64,000 bases of DNA from Microbacterium sp. SS28 (GCF_022761035.1 NZ_JAKWJP010000001.1:558001-622000); one strand, 5' to 3'. Positions 1 to 9,304 are shown, numbered from the stretch's first letter. The notes: generated by a model not told the origin, from the letters alone. Program-made: numbers and translations.

Positions 1-77
1 GGCGAACGCGGTCCGAGACGGTCGCGCTCGCGGTCGACACCGCACTGCGGTGCCACCGACAGACCAGGAGCACGATC

Positions 78-977
78 ATGTCCAAGAAGATCTTCACCGC
101 AGCAGCGCTCGCCCTTCCCCTCGCCCTCGTCCTCGGAGGCTGCGCAAGCGGCGCCGACACTGCCGGCGGCTCGTCCGCCGAGGCCGCGCCGGAGGTCGTC
201 CGCATCGGCGTCGTCGGCGCCGGCGACCCGTACTGGGAGACGTACAAGGAGGCGGCTGCCGCGGAGGGCATCGAGATCGAGCTCGTCGACTTCACGGAGT
301 ACACGCAGCCCAACCCCGCGCTCTCGGCCGATGAGCTGGACCTGAACCAGTTCCAGCACGTCATCTACCTCGCGACGTACAACGTCAACAGCGACGACGA
401 CCTCGAGCCCGTCGGCGCGACGGCGATCTACCCGCTCGGCCTGTACTCGACGCAGTACGACGACGTCGCCGACATCCCCGAGGGATCGAAGGTCGCCGTG
501 CCGAACGACGAGTCCAACCAGGCCCGTGGCCTGCTCGTGCTGCAGTCGGCCGGCCTCATCGAGCTCGAGGACGGCGGATCGATCTTCTCGACCGTCGCCG
601 ACGTCCTCCCGTCGTCCAAGGTCACGGTCGAGGCGCTCGACGCAGCCTTCACCGCCACGTCGCTGCCCGATGTCGCCGCCGCGATCATCAACAACGACTT
701 CATCGAGGACGCGGGCCTCGAGCCCAGCGACGCGATCGCGCAGGACGACCCGAGCGACCCCACCGCGTTCCCCTACATCAACATCTTCGCGGCCCGCGCC
801 GCGGACGCCGACAACCCGACCTACCTCAAGCTCGTCGAGATCTACCAGAACACGCAGGACGTGCTCGACGGCGTGCAGGAGGCTTCGGGCGGCTCGGCCG
901 TGTTCGTCAAGACGCCGGCCGCCGACCTCGTCAGCTCGCTGCACGACGTCGAGGACGACATCCGCGCCAACCAGTAA
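78..977 (+). CDS. metQ: Methionine ABC transporter substrate-binding lipoprotein (MetQ/NLPA family)
   Basis: Extracytoplasmic binding protein that captures methionine (possibly also its derivatives) for the MetNI importer. The 299-residue product has a lipoprotein signal: a KK start, a hydrophobic stretch and the lipobox LGGC with Cys22 as lipidation site. The mature part has the NLPA-family sequence VRIGVVGAGDPYWETYKEAA, an ELDLNQFQH segment and a YNVNSDDDLEPVG loop. A ribosome site (aggag) lies 7 bases before the ATG. The ATPase and permease genes follow directly, which fixes the role as a methionine-type importer; the exact ligand is inferred from the family. The promoter region lies mostly outside the window, and the 77 bases upstream show no complete riboswitch. 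Confidence 0.93.
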   Translation: MSKKIFTAAALALPLALVLGGCASGADTAGGSSAEAAPEVVRIGVVGAGDPYWETYKEAAAAEGIEIELVDFTEYTQPNPALSADELDLNQFQHVIYLATYNVNSDDDLEPVGATAIYPLGLYSTQYDDVADIPEGSKVAVPNDESNQARGLLVLQSAGLIELEDGGSIFSTVADVLPSSKVTVEALDAAFTATSLPDVAAAIINNDFIEDAGLEPSDAIAQDDPSDPTAFPYINIFAARAADADNPTYLKLVEIYQNTQDVLDGVQEASGGSAVFVKTPAADLVSSLHDVEDDIRANQ

Positions 978-989
978 GCAGTCCCCTCT

Positions 990-1028
990 CGCGTGTGCGG
1001 CCCGTTCTCGGAGCGGGCCGCACACGCG
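990..1028 (+). terminator. Stem-loop between metQ and metN
   Basis: A perfect 15 bp inverted repeat (arms 990-1004 and 1014-1028, loop of 9 bases) lies in the gap between metQ and metN. No T-run follows. Such hairpins between a binding-protein gene and its membrane components usually protect the upstream mRNA end or partly stop transcription, so that more binding protein than transporter is made. That role is inferred. Confidence 0.6.
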
Positions 1029-1050
1029 TGCGTCACTCCAGGAGCAGCGC

Positions 1051-2088
1051 ATGACGCTCATCCGCCTGACCGGCGTCACCAAGTCCTTCCCCGCGGCATC
1101 GAAGGATGCCGCCCCGACCGTCGCCGTCGACGACGTGTCGCTCGAGATCGCCGCAGGCGAGATCTGCGGCATCATCGGCTACTCGGGTGCCGGCAAGAGC
1201 ACCGTGCTCCGCCTCGTCAACGCGCTCGAGACGCCCACTTCGGGCTCGATCGAGATCGACGACCGCGAGATCAGGAAGCTCTCGGAGCGCGAACTGCGCA
1301 CGCTCCGCGGCGACATCGGCATGATCTTCCAGCAGTTCAACCTCTTCGACTCGCGCACGGTCGCGGGCAACGTCGCCTATCCGCTCGAAGTCGCCCGCCG
1401 TCCGCGCGCCGAGATCGCGGCGCGCGTCGACGAGCTGCTGCGCTTCGTGGGCCTCGCCGACAAGGCGCGCAACTACCCCGAGCAGCTCTCCGGCGGCCAG
1501 AAGCAGCGCGTCGGCATCGCCCGCGCGCTCGCGACGAGTCCCCGCATTCTGCTCGCCGACGAGGCGACGAGCGCGCTGGACCCCGACACGACGCAAGAGG
1601 TGCTCGCGCTCCTGCGGCGTGTCAACCGCGAGCTCGGCATCACGATCCTCGTCATCACGCACGAGATGGACGTCATCCGCACGCTCGCCGACCGCGTCAT
1701 CGTCATGGAGGGCGGGCGCATCATCGAGGCGGGCGAGGTCTTCGACGTGCTGTCGGCCCCTCGGCATCCCGCGACGCAGCGGTTCGTCGCGAGCATCATC
1801 GAGGACGTCCCCGTGGGCGAGCAGCTCGCGACGCTGCGCGGACGCCACCCCGGCAGGATCGTGACGTTCACGATCCGCGACGGCGACGTCACACAGGCCG
1901 ACGTCTTCGCGGCGCTGTCGGCCCACGGCGTGCGCTTCGAGCTCATCCACGGCGGCATCAACGACATCCGCGGGCGCGTCTTCGGTCACCTGACCCTCGC
2001 ACTGTCGGGCGACTCCGGCGCCGTGCAGCAGGCCATCGACGCGGCATCCGCCTTCGCCCCGCTCATCGAGGAGGACGCCCGTGGATAG
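1051..2088 (+). CDS. metN: Methionine ABC transporter ATP-binding protein MetN
   Basis: ATPase subunit that drives methionine import. Residues 1-250 form an ABC domain with Walker A GYSGAGKST (43-51), Q-loop in FQQFNLFDS, signature LSGGQKQR (from 146), Walker B ILLADE (166-171) and a switch histidine in ITHEMD. Residues about 265-345 look like the C-terminal NIL domain, which in E. coli MetN binds methionine and shuts the transporter down. The chosen ATG has aggagc 6 bases upstream and gives 345 residues, the normal length for MetN; an open frame extends upstream through metQ but carries no family sequence. The stop overlaps the metI start by 8 bases, which suggests coupled translation. Confidence 0.94.
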   Translation: MTLIRLTGVTKSFPAASKDAAPTVAVDDVSLEIAAGEICGIIGYSGAGKSTVLRLVNALETPTSGSIEIDDREIRKLSERELRTLRGDIGMIFQQFNLFDSRTVAGNVAYPLEVARRPRAEIAARVDELLRFVGLADKARNYPEQLSGGQKQRVGIARALATSPRILLADEATSALDPDTTQEVLALLRRVNRELGITILVITHEMDVIRTLADRVIVMEGGRIIEAGEVFDVLSAPRHPATQRFVASIIEDVPVGEQLATLRGRHPGRIVTFTIRDGDVTQADVFAALSAHGVRFELIHGGINDIRGRVFGHLTLALSGDSGAVQQAIDAASAFAPLIEEDARG

Positions 2089-2740
2089 GCTCATCGACCT
2101 GCTGCCCGAGCTCTGGGCGGCCACCGCCGAGACGCTCTACGTCGCCACCCTCGCCCTCGTCTTCGGCGGTCTCGCGGGGCTCATCCTGGGCCTCGGCCTG
2201 TACGCCGCGCGTCCCGGCAGCCTCTTTCCGAATCGCCCCTTCTACGGCGGGCTGAACTTCGTCGTCAACTTCTTCCGCCCGATCCCGTTCGTGATCTTCC
2301 TCGCCGCCGTGCAGCCCATCGCGCGCAGCCTCGGCATCCCCGGCATCGGCCCCGAGTTCGCCGTCTTCGCGATCTCGATCGCCTCGATGTTCGCGATCAG
2401 CCGCATCGTCGAGCAGAACCTCCTGACGGTGCGACCCGGCGTCGTCGAAGCCGCACGCGCGGCGGGTGCGAGCCGGTCGCGGATCCTGTTCCGGCTCATC
2501 CCCCGTGAATCGCTCGGACCCCTCGTGCTCGGCTACACGTTCATCGTCGTCGCGCTCGTCGACATGACCGCGATCGCGGGCGCCGTCGCCGCCGGCGGCC
2601 TCGGCGAGTTCGCGATCGTCTACGGCTTCAAGCAGTTCAACCCCGTCGTGACATGGGCCGCCGTGCTCGTCATCATCGTGATCGTCCAGGTCGTGCAGTT
2701 CCTCGGCAACGCGCTCGCGCGCCGCATCCTGCGTCGCTGA
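2081..2740 (+). CDS. metI: Methionine ABC transporter permease MetI
   Basis: Membrane channel subunit of the MetNIQ importer, 219 residues with about five transmembrane helices. The cytoplasmic coupling loop (EAA motif) is visible as EAARAAGASRSRILFRLIP, followed by the conserved GYTFIVVALVDMTAIAGAVG-like segment of MetI (GYTFIVVALVDMTAIAG). The GTG start lies inside the metN end and has gaggagg upstream within metN. The gene closes the metQNI operon, and a terminator hairpin follows 20 bases after the stop. Confidence 0.93.
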   Translation: MDRLIDLLPELWAATAETLYVATLALVFGGLAGLILGLGLYAARPGSLFPNRPFYGGLNFVVNFFRPIPFVIFLAAVQPIARSLGIPGIGPEFAVFAISIASMFAISRIVEQNLLTVRPGVVEAARAAGASRSRILFRLIPRESLGPLVLGYTFIVVALVDMTAIAGAVAAGGLGEFAIVYGFKQFNPVVTWAAVLVIIVIVQVVQFLGNALARRILRR

Positions 2741-2759
2741 GGGAGATCGACAGGCGATG

Positions 2760-2786
2760 GACGGATGCCGACCCCCGGCATCCGTC
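2760..2786. terminator. Hairpin between converging metI and hydrolase genes
   Basis: Arms GACGGATGCC (2760-2769) and GGCATCCGTC (2777-2786) with a 7-base loop form a 10 bp perfect stem between two converging genes. The stem contains the GGATGCC heptamer that recurs all over the window. It overlaps the stop codon of the minus-strand hydrolase by one base and probably works in both directions. Confidence 0.65.
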
Positions 2787-4342
2787 TATTCGCAACGCAG
2801 TCCGTCCTCAGGCACCGTGCCCGAGAGCAGGTACGCCTCGACGGCCGCGTCGACGCAGGTGTTGCCCTTGTTGTAGCCCGTGTGGCCCTCGCCGACCCGC
2901 GTGACGAGCACTCCCGAGGCGAGCTGGTCGGCGAGCGACACCGACCATTCGTAGGGCGTCGCGGGGTCGTTCGTCGTTCCGACGACGACGATCGGCGCCG
3001 CACCGTCGGCCGTGATCTTCTCGCGCACCCCGGTCGGGGGGTAGGGCCAGACGTCGCACGGATCGGGACCCGACCAGTACGGCGCGACGGTCGGCGCCTT
3101 CTCTGCCAGCAGGGCGTCGGCCGCCGCCTTCGCCTCGGGCGTCGCGTCTGCGGGGTAGTCCATGCAGTTGTACGCGCGGAACGCCTCGGTCGAGTTGTCG
3201 GCGTAGACGCCGTTCTCGCGGGAGTAGTAGAAGTCCGCGAGAGCGAACGCGACATCGGCCTCGCCCTCGAGCACGTCGGTCAGCGCGGTCGTGAGATACG
3301 ACCAGCTGGCCTGCGAATAGAGAGCCGCGACGATCGCCGTCATGAGCGAATCGGCGCCGAGCTCACGGCCGTCGGATGCCGGCAGCGGCGAGCGGTCGAC
3401 GCTCGCGAGCAGCGTCCCGAGGTCGGCCATGGCGTCGTCGACCGAGCCGCGGAAGGGGCAGTCGTCCTGCTGGAGACAGTCGGCCATATACGCGCGCAGC
3501 GCGCTCTCGAAGCCGATGCCCTGCGTCGTGCTGACGTCGAGACCCGAGACGGACGGGTCGATCGCCCCGTCCAGCACGAGCCGGCCGACGCGCTCGGGGT
3601 AGAGCTTCGCGTACGTCGCGCCCAGGAACGTGCCGTAGGAGTAGCCGAGGTAGTTGAGACTCTCGTCGCCCAGGACGGCACGCAGGAGGTCCATGTCGCG
3701 CGCCGCGCTGTCGGTCGTGATGAAGGGCAGGAGTCCGCCGCTGCCCGCATCGCACGCCTGCGCGAAGTCGGCGTGCCGCGCGAGCAGCTCTTCGGTCCAG
3801 GCGTCCGACCCGCGGCGGCCTTCGGGGATGTCGAACAGGTACGCGTCCATGTCGGCGGCGTCGTAACAGCGCACGGCCGTGGACTCCCCCACGCCGCGCG
3901 GATCGAAGCCGATCACGTCGTACGCAGCCTGCAGCGGCTCGCCGACCGCGAAGTCGACCGAGTCGCGCACGAGATCGACGCCGCTCGCGCCCGGTCCGCC
4001 CGGGTTGGTGAGCAGCGAACCGAGGGCGTCGCCGCTCGTCGCGCGGTGCCGGATGACCGAGAGCTCGATCTCGCCCGCCGACGGGTTCGTCCAGTCCAGT
4101 GGGGCCTTCACCACGGTGCAGTCGAAGCCGTCGCCGCAGCCCTCCCACGAGAGCTGCTGTCCGTAGTACGGCAGCAGGTCGGCCGAGACGCCGGACGTGT
4201 CGGGCGCGAGGCTCTCTGTCGATACGGGCGCGCCGCCGGGGATCGCCTGGTACAGACAGCCCGAGAGGAGGACGGATGCTGCGGCGAGCGCCGCGACGAA
4301 TGCTGCGACGCGGCGCGGGCCGCGCGTCGTGATCGGGTTCAC
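2786..4342 (-). CDS. Lipoprotein alpha/beta hydrolase (tripeptidyl aminopeptidase-like, TAP C-terminal domain)
   Basis: Probable exported serine peptidase of the SlpD/SlpE (tripeptidyl aminopeptidase) group. The 518-residue product has a lipoprotein signal ending in LLSGC with Cys29. The oxyanion segment NPGGPGASG (113-121) and nucleophile elbow GYSYGTF (Ser235) are typical, and the C-terminal part with VVGTTNDPATPYEWS and GEGHTGYN supplies the aspartate and histidine and resembles the TAP-like domain. The GTG start overlaps the holB stop as GTGA, so translation is probably coupled to holB; a longer open frame upstream is a shadow of holB. The family usually removes N-terminal tri- or dipeptides; the substrate here is unknown. 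Confidence 0.88.
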   Translation of the reverse strand: MNPITTRGPRRVAAFVAALAAASVLLSGCLYQAIPGGAPVSTESLAPDTSGVSADLLPYYGQQLSWEGCGDGFDCTVVKAPLDWTNPSAGEIELSVIRHRATSGDALGSLLTNPGGPGASGVDLVRDSVDFAVGEPLQAAYDVIGFDPRGVGESTAVRCYDAADMDAYLFDIPEGRRGSDAWTEELLARHADFAQACDAGSGGLLPFITTDSAARDMDLLRAVLGDESLNYLGYSYGTFLGATYAKLYPERVGRLVLDGAIDPSVSGLDVSTTQGIGFESALRAYMADCLQQDDCPFRGSVDDAMADLGTLLASVDRSPLPASDGRELGADSLMTAIVAALYSQASWSYLTTALTDVLEGEADVAFALADFYYSRENGVYADNSTEAFRAYNCMDYPADATPEAKAAADALLAEKAPTVAPYWSGPDPCDVWPYPPTGVREKITADGAAPIVVVGTTNDPATPYEWSVSLADQLASGVLVTRVGEGHTGYNKGNTCVDAAVEAYLLSGTVPEDGLRCE

Positions 4343-5496
4343 GGAGTCCTTCCGCTCGCGACGGTCACGAGCATGCTTTCGAGCGCGAGCGCCGGCGCGG
4401 CGTTCTGCTCGACGTTGCGGCGGGTTTCGGTGATCCGGTCGAGCACCGTGAGCGTGCGAGCGGGCGTCCATGCCGCCGCGAGGGCGCGCAGTTCCGGCTC
4501 GAGCTCGAGATTGATGAGGTCGGTGTCGCGGCCGAACTGCAGCACGACGACGTCGCGGAACATCGACTGCAGATCGGTCAGCGCCCGATCGATGCCGTCG
4601 CGCAGGCTGCGCGTGGCGCGCCGCTTCTGCTCGTCCTCGAGCGCCGAGAGCTGACCGCGCACCGCGGGCGGGACGGCGGCGCCCTCGGCGATGCCCAGCA
4701 TGCGGCGAAGGCTCGCGCGCTCGGCCTCGTCGCGCTCGAGCGTGAGGGCCTTCGCGTCCTCGGTCGCGGCCTGGACGATGGCGCCCGCGACCTCGACGGC
4801 GTCGCCGACGCCGCGCACGCGCAGCACGGCGCGCAGCGTCTCGTCGCGGCGCACGCGGGTCGCGGCATCCGTCGCGAGGCGCTGTGCCATGCCGATGTGC
4901 CGCTGGGCGTGCCGCGCGGACTGCTCGGCGATCGCGGGATCGACCCCCGTGCGCTGCACGATGAGGCGCGCGACGTCGGCGACCTCGGGGTCGCGCAGCC
5001 GCAGCGTGCGCACGCGGGATCGGATCGTCGGGAGCAGGTCGGCCTCGCTCGGGGCGCAGAGGACCCACACGGTGCGCTCGGGCGGCTCTTCGAGGGCCTT
5101 GAGCAGCACGTTGGACGTGCGCTCGGCCATGCGGTCGGCGTCCTCCATCACGATGACGCGGTAGCGACCGAGCGAGGGTGCGAAGTACGACCGCTCGACG
5201 AGCGCGCGGGCGTCCTTGATCGAGATGATGACGCCCTCGGTGCGCAGAGCCGTGAGGTCGGGATGCGTGCCGGCGAGCACCTGGTGCATGACGTGCTCGT
5301 CGCCGGGCTCGGCGATGAGCGCCGCAGCGAACGCGTATGCGAGCGTCGACCTGCCCGAGCCGGGCGGCCCTGTGATGAGCCACGCGTGCGTCATGGCCGC
5401 GGGATCGGATGCCGCGGCCTGCAGCGCCGCGACGGCGTCGTCCTGCCCCCACACGTCGCTCCAGGGCGCAGTGCCGACCTCCGCCGTGGCATCCAT
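4339..5496 (-). CDS. holB: DNA polymerase III subunit delta prime
   Basis: Clamp-loader subunit that works with DnaX (tau) and delta to load the sliding clamp. The 385-residue protein begins with the AAA+ module (WGQDDAVAALQAA) and a P-loop GPPGSGRST (43-51), in which the usual lysine is arginine, as expected for a delta-prime subunit that does not need to hydrolyse ATP. The DnaX-like segment VIVMEDADRMAERTSNVLLK and the arginine-finger region IRSRVRTL follow. It lies downstream of tmk and topA, a common actinobacterial order (topA-tmk-holB). Its stop overlaps the following hydrolase start. Confidence 0.93.
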   Translation of the reverse strand: MDATAEVGTAPWSDVWGQDDAVAALQAAASDPAAMTHAWLITGPPGSGRSTLAYAFAAALIAEPGDEHVMHQVLAGTHPDLTALRTEGVIISIKDARALVERSYFAPSLGRYRVIVMEDADRMAERTSNVLLKALEEPPERTVWVLCAPSEADLLPTIRSRVRTLRLRDPEVADVARLIVQRTGVDPAIAEQSARHAQRHIGMAQRLATDAATRVRRDETLRAVLRVRGVGDAVEVAGAIVQAATEDAKALTLERDEAERASLRRMLGIAEGAAVPPAVRGQLSALEDEQKRRATRSLRDGIDRALTDLQSMFRDVVVLQFGRDTDLINLELEPELRALAAAWTPARTLTVLDRITETRRNVEQNAAPALALESMLVTVASGRTP

Positions 5497-5505
5497 CCGT
5501 TCAGC

Positions 5506-6192
5506 CTAACCGGGGGCGCCGACGCCACCCCGGGAGTCGCCTGCGAGCACCGACTCGACGCGGGCGCGCACGTCGCCCGCGAGGTCGTCGGCCGGGCGGG
5601 CGGCGTCGAGGACGAGGAATCGGCCGGGCTCGTCGGCCGCGATCGCGAGGAACCGGTCTCGCACGCGCGCGTGGAAGTCCTCGCGCTCGGACTCGAGCCG
5701 GTCGAACGGCTTGTCGTCGGCGTCGAGCCGCCCGCGCGCCGTGGCGGGGTCGAGGTCCAGCAGGATCGTCAGGTCGGGGACGAGGCCCCGCGCCGCCCAC
5801 ATCGACAGGTCGCGGATCTCACCTGGCTCGAGCTGCCGTCCGTCGCCCTGGTAGGCGACCGACGAGTCGAAGTAGCGGTCCTGGATCACGACGTCGCCGC
5901 GCTCGAGGGCGGGCCGGACGACCGTCTCGATGTGGTGCGCGCGATCGGCGGCGTACAGCAGCGCCTCGGCCCGCGGCGCGATGTCGCCGCGGTGGTGCAG
6001 GACGATGTCGCGCACGAGCACGCCCACCTCGGTGCCGCCCGGCTCGCGCGTGCGCACGACGGTGCGCCCGAGGCTCGTGAGCCACTCGTCGAGCAGCGCC
6101 GCCTGCGTCGTCTTTCCGACGCCGTCGCCGCCTTCGAGCGTGACGAACAGGCCGGGGTGGCCGCGTCCGGGCGAGGCCGCCTCGGCCGTCAC
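5506..6192 (-). CDS. tmk: Thymidylate kinase
   Basis: Phosphorylates dTMP to dTDP with ATP, the committed step of dTTP synthesis. The 228-residue protein has the P-loop EGGDGVGKTTQ (from Glu20), the DR(Y/H) type motif DRYFDSSVAYQGDGR that binds dTMP, and a lid region with the RGRLDADDKPFDRLE segment. The GTG start overlaps the topA stop by 4 bases (GTGA), and holB follows 10 bases after its stop, so topA, tmk and holB form one operon. Confidence 0.95.
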   Translation of the reverse strand: MTAEAASPGRGHPGLFVTLEGGDGVGKTTQAALLDEWLTSLGRTVVRTREPGGTEVGVLVRDIVLHHRGDIAPRAEALLYAADRAHHIETVVRPALERGDVVIQDRYFDSSVAYQGDGRQLEPGEIRDLSMWAARGLVPDLTILLDLDPATARGRLDADDKPFDRLESEREDFHARVRDRFLAIAADEPGRFLVLDAARPADDLAGDVRARVESVLAGDSRGGVGAPG

Positions 6193-8882
6193 TTCTTGGC
6201 CGGGGCTTTGCGGGTCGTCGTGCGCTTGGGCGCGGGTCCCTTGGCGCGCTTGTCGGCGAGCATCTGCACGGCGATCTCGAACGTGATGTCGTCGGGCGTC
6301 TGGCCGCGCGGAATCGTGACGTTGGTCACTCCGTCGGTCACGTACGCGCCGAAGCGGCCGTCCTTGATCTTGATCGGCTTCTCGCTCACGGGGTCCGCCT
6401 CGAACTCCTTGAGCGCGCTCGACGCACCGCGGGCGCCGTACTTGGGCTGCGCGTACACCGCGAGCGCCTCCTCGAGCGTGATGTCGAAGATCTGCTGCTC
6501 GCTGGGCAGCGTCCGCGAGTCCGTGCCCTTCTTGAGGTACGGACCGTAGCGGCCGTTCTGCGCCGTGATCTCGTTGCCCGACTCGGGGTCGGCCCCGACG
6601 ACGCGCGGCAGCGAGAGCAGCTTGAGCGCCGTCTCGAAGTCGATCGTGTCGACCGACATCGATTTGAAGAGCGACGCCGTGCGCGGCTTGGGCGCGGGCT
6701 CCTTCTTGGCGGCGCCCCGCTTCTTGGGAGCCTCCACGATCTCGCCGGTTCCCTCGTCCGCGGCGTCCGGATCCACGGGATCGGCCTCCTGGACGTACGG
6801 GCCGAAGCGGCCGTCCTTGACCAGGACCAGCTTGCCGTTCTCGGGGTTCTCTCCGAGCACGCGGTCGCCCGCGACGGGCGCGTCGATGAGCTCCTGCGCC
6901 TTGGCGGGGGTCAGCTCGTCGGGCGCGAGCTCTTCCGGGATGTTGACGCGGCGCGGCTCGGCCTCGGGGTTGGCGGTGTCGACGACCTCGAGGTACGGCC
7001 CGTACTTGCCGAACCGGAGGGTCGTGGCATCCGTGATCCTCGTCGCATTGAGCTCACGCGCGTCGATCTCGCCGAGGTTTTCGACGATGTTGCGCAGGCC
7101 CACCTGCGCCTCGGAGCCGAAGTAGAACTCGCGCAGCCACGCGACGCGCTGCTGCTCGCCGCGCGCGATGGCGTCGAGGTCGTCCTCGAGGCCCGCCGTG
7201 AAGTCGTAGTCGACGAGATCGGCGAAGTGCTGTTCGAGCAGACGCACGACGCTGAAGGCGAGCCAGCTCGGCACGAGCGCCTGACCGCGCTTGCTCACGT
7301 AGCCGCGATCGAGGATCACGTCGATGATGCTCGCGAACGTCGAGGGACGCCCGATGCCCTTCTCTTCGAGCGCCTTCACGAGGCTCGCCTCGGTGTAGCG
7401 GGGCTTGGGGGTCGTCGAGTGCCCCTTGGGCTCGACGTCCTTCATGCGCAGCGTGTCGCCGACCGCCATGGCCGGCAGCGACTGCTCCTCGGACTTGTCG
7501 GCGTCGCCGCGCTTCTCGTCGCGGCCCTCTTCGTACGCCTCGAGGAAGCCCTTGAAGGTGTAGACGGTTCCGGATGCCGTGAACTCGGCGGTCCGCCCGC
7601 CCGCGGCGACCGCGAGCGTGACGGTCGTGGTCTCGTACTTCGCGTCCGACATCTGGCTCGCGATCGTGCGCTTCCAGATGAGGTCGTACATGCGCTGCTC
7701 GTCGCGGTCCAGCTCGGACGAGACCGACGCGGGCGTGCGGAACTCTTCGCCCGAGGGACGGATCGCCTCGTGCGCCTCCTGCGCGTTCTTCGCGTTGTTG
7801 CGGTAGACGCGGGGCTGAAGCGGCACGGCCTTCTCGCCGTAGAGGCTCACCGCCTGCGAGCGCGCCGCTTCGACCGCCTGCTTCGAGAGCGCGGTCGAGT
7901 CGGTGCGCATATAGGTGATGAACCCCTTCTCGTAGAGGCGCTGCGCGACGCTCATGGCGTGCTTGGCGCTCATCGCGAGCTTGCGACCGGCCTCCTGCTG
8001 AAGGGTCGAGGTCGTGAAGGGGGCGCGCGGGCTGCGCGTGCCGGGCTTGGCCTCGATGTTCGTGACGGATGCTTCGCCTGCCGCTGTGACGGCGTCCGCG
8101 AGTGCGCGTGCCGCGGCCTCGTCGAGCACGACGACGGCCTTCTTGAGCTCACCGCGGTCGTCGAAGTCGGTGCCGCGGGCGAGGGCTGCGCCGTCGACAC
8201 GGGCGAGTCTCGTCGTGAAGGCCGATTCGCCCTTCGCGGCGAGCGCCTCGACATCCCAGTACGAGGCCGAGACGAACGCCATGCGCTCGCGCTCGCGGTC
8301 GACGACCATGCGCGTCGCGGCGGACTGCACGCGGCCGGCGCTCAGCGCCGCGCCCTCGCGACCGCTGCCGACCTTGCGCCAGAGAACGGGAGAGACATCC
8401 CAGCCGTACAGGCGGTCGAGGACGCGGCGGGTCTCCTGCGCGTCGACCAGCGCGAGGTCGAGCTCGCGCGTGTTCTCGGCGGCCTCGCGGATCGCGTCCT
8501 TCGTGATCTCGTGGAAGACCATGCGCTTGACGGGGACCTTGGGCTTGAGCACCTCGAGCAGATGCCACGCGATGGCTTCGCCCTCGCGGTCCTCATCAGT
8601 CGCGAGCAGGACTTCGTCGGCGCCCTTGAGGGCGCGCTTGAGCTCGGCGACGGTCTTCGACTTGCGGTCGTTGACGACGTAATAGGGGTCGAAGCCGTTG
8701 TCGACGTCGATCGAGTACTTGCCGTACGCCTGCTTCTTGTCGTCCGGGATCTCTTTCTTGCTCGCGAGATCGCGGATGTGCCCGACCGAGCTCAGCACCT
8801 CGTATCCATCGCCGAGATACCCCTGGATCGACTTCATCTTCGTGGGGGACTCGACGATCACGAGCTTCTTGCCTTGTGCCAA
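6189..8882 (-). CDS. topA: DNA topoisomerase I (type IA)
   Basis: Relaxes negative supercoils by transient single-strand cleavage. With the TTG start the protein has 897 residues. The Toprim domain opens with KLVIVESPTKMKSIQGYLG and carries the metal site TDEDREGEAIAWHL (Asp96, Glu97, Asp98). The catalytic tyrosine is Tyr324 in GFITYMRTDST. The C-terminal third holds three or four TopoI repeats of the FGPYVQ/RYGPYLK/FGAYVTDG kind and a lysine-rich tail KRTTTRKAPAKK, usual in Actinobacteria. TTG is preferred because an aaagga ribosome site lies just upstream and the family sequence begins there; an in-frame open stretch upstream lacks similarity. Confidence 0.94.
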   Translation of the reverse strand: MAQGKKLVIVESPTKMKSIQGYLGDGYEVLSSVGHIRDLASKKEIPDDKKQAYGKYSIDVDNGFDPYYVVNDRKSKTVAELKRALKGADEVLLATDEDREGEAIAWHLLEVLKPKVPVKRMVFHEITKDAIREAAENTRELDLALVDAQETRRVLDRLYGWDVSPVLWRKVGSGREGAALSAGRVQSAATRMVVDRERERMAFVSASYWDVEALAAKGESAFTTRLARVDGAALARGTDFDDRGELKKAVVVLDEAAARALADAVTAAGEASVTNIEAKPGTRSPRAPFTTSTLQQEAGRKLAMSAKHAMSVAQRLYEKGFITYMRTDSTALSKQAVEAARSQAVSLYGEKAVPLQPRVYRNNAKNAQEAHEAIRPSGEEFRTPASVSSELDRDEQRMYDLIWKRTIASQMSDAKYETTTVTLAVAAGGRTAEFTASGTVYTFKGFLEAYEEGRDEKRGDADKSEEQSLPAMAVGDTLRMKDVEPKGHSTTPKPRYTEASLVKALEEKGIGRPSTFASIIDVILDRGYVSKRGQALVPSWLAFSVVRLLEQHFADLVDYDFTAGLEDDLDAIARGEQQRVAWLREFYFGSEAQVGLRNIVENLGEIDARELNATRITDATTLRFGKYGPYLEVVDTANPEAEPRRVNIPEELAPDELTPAKAQELIDAPVAGDRVLGENPENGKLVLVKDGRFGPYVQEADPVDPDAADEGTGEIVEAPKKRGAAKKEPAPKPRTASLFKSMSVDTIDFETALKLLSLPRVVGADPESGNEITAQNGRYGPYLKKGTDSRTLPSEQQIFDITLEEALAVYAQPKYGARGASSALKEFEADPVSEKPIKIKDGRFGAYVTDGVTNVTIPRGQTPDDITFEIAVQMLADKRAKGPAPKRTTTRKAPAKK

Positions 8883-8971
8883 CGTGGGTCGTCCTTTCTT
8901 CGAAGCACACCATACACACCGCTTCCGGGGGTCGGCGCTGTGAGGACTCTCAGGGTGGGACCCGCCAAGGA

Positions 8972-9304
8972 TCAGCGAGTGCCCGTTTCGGGCGGCGGCC
9001 CGGCGCGCGCGGAGGCGCTCGCGGTGAGGGCTCCGAAGGTCGCCGAGACCGTCACCGTGGCCACGAGACCGTCGACGTCGCAGGCCGCGAGCGATGCTCC
9101 CCCGGCTTGTGCGACGTCGGCGGCCCGCTCGCACGGAACGCCTCGAGAGGCTCCGGATGCCGCATCCGCCGCCGCGAGAGCCGCGGCATCCGCGGCCCCC
9201 GCCAGGCGCTGCCCCGTCACGGCCGCCGCGCTGACGGTGGTGAGACCCAGCACGAGCGCCGCGCAGCCCGCGACGATCCCCACGGCGAGCCCCGTGCCCG
9301 CCAT
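8972..9304 (-). CDS. TadE-like / Rv3654c-type helix-anchored small protein
   Basis: Small Tad-locus protein of 110 residues with one N-terminal hydrophobic helix (GTGLAVGIVAGCAALVLGL) followed by a segment [18 protein letters not shown], the pattern of Rv3654c-type proteins, and a C-terminal domain with two cysteines (VPCERA and LAACDV) that may form a disulphide outside the cell. It is the last gene of the Tad-like operon; its ATG shares one base with the stop of the TadE gene (TGATG). Such proteins are thought to be minor pilin-like or surface components; the exact role is not known. Confidence 0.8.
   Translation of the reverse strand: MAGTGLAVGIVAGCAALVLGLTTVSAAAVTGQRLAGAADAAALAAADAASGASRGVPCERAADVAQAGGASLAACDVDGLVATVTVSATFGALTASASARAGPPPETGTR

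Noticed and set aside
1..77. SAM riboswitch before metQ
   Set aside because: Only 77 bases are available; a small hairpin (caccgcactgcggtg) is visible but none of the conserved SAM aptamer blocks.
4380..5496. Loss of function of holB because of Lys to Arg in the P-loop
   Set aside because: Delta-prime subunits commonly lack a working P-loop; this is normal for the family.
5501..6086. Other-frame long frames inside tmk, topA, pta, GH65 and similar genes
   Set aside because: Long arginine-rich or proline-rich frames on the opposite strand or shifted frame are by-products of high GC at third positions; they show no domain sequence or ribosome site.
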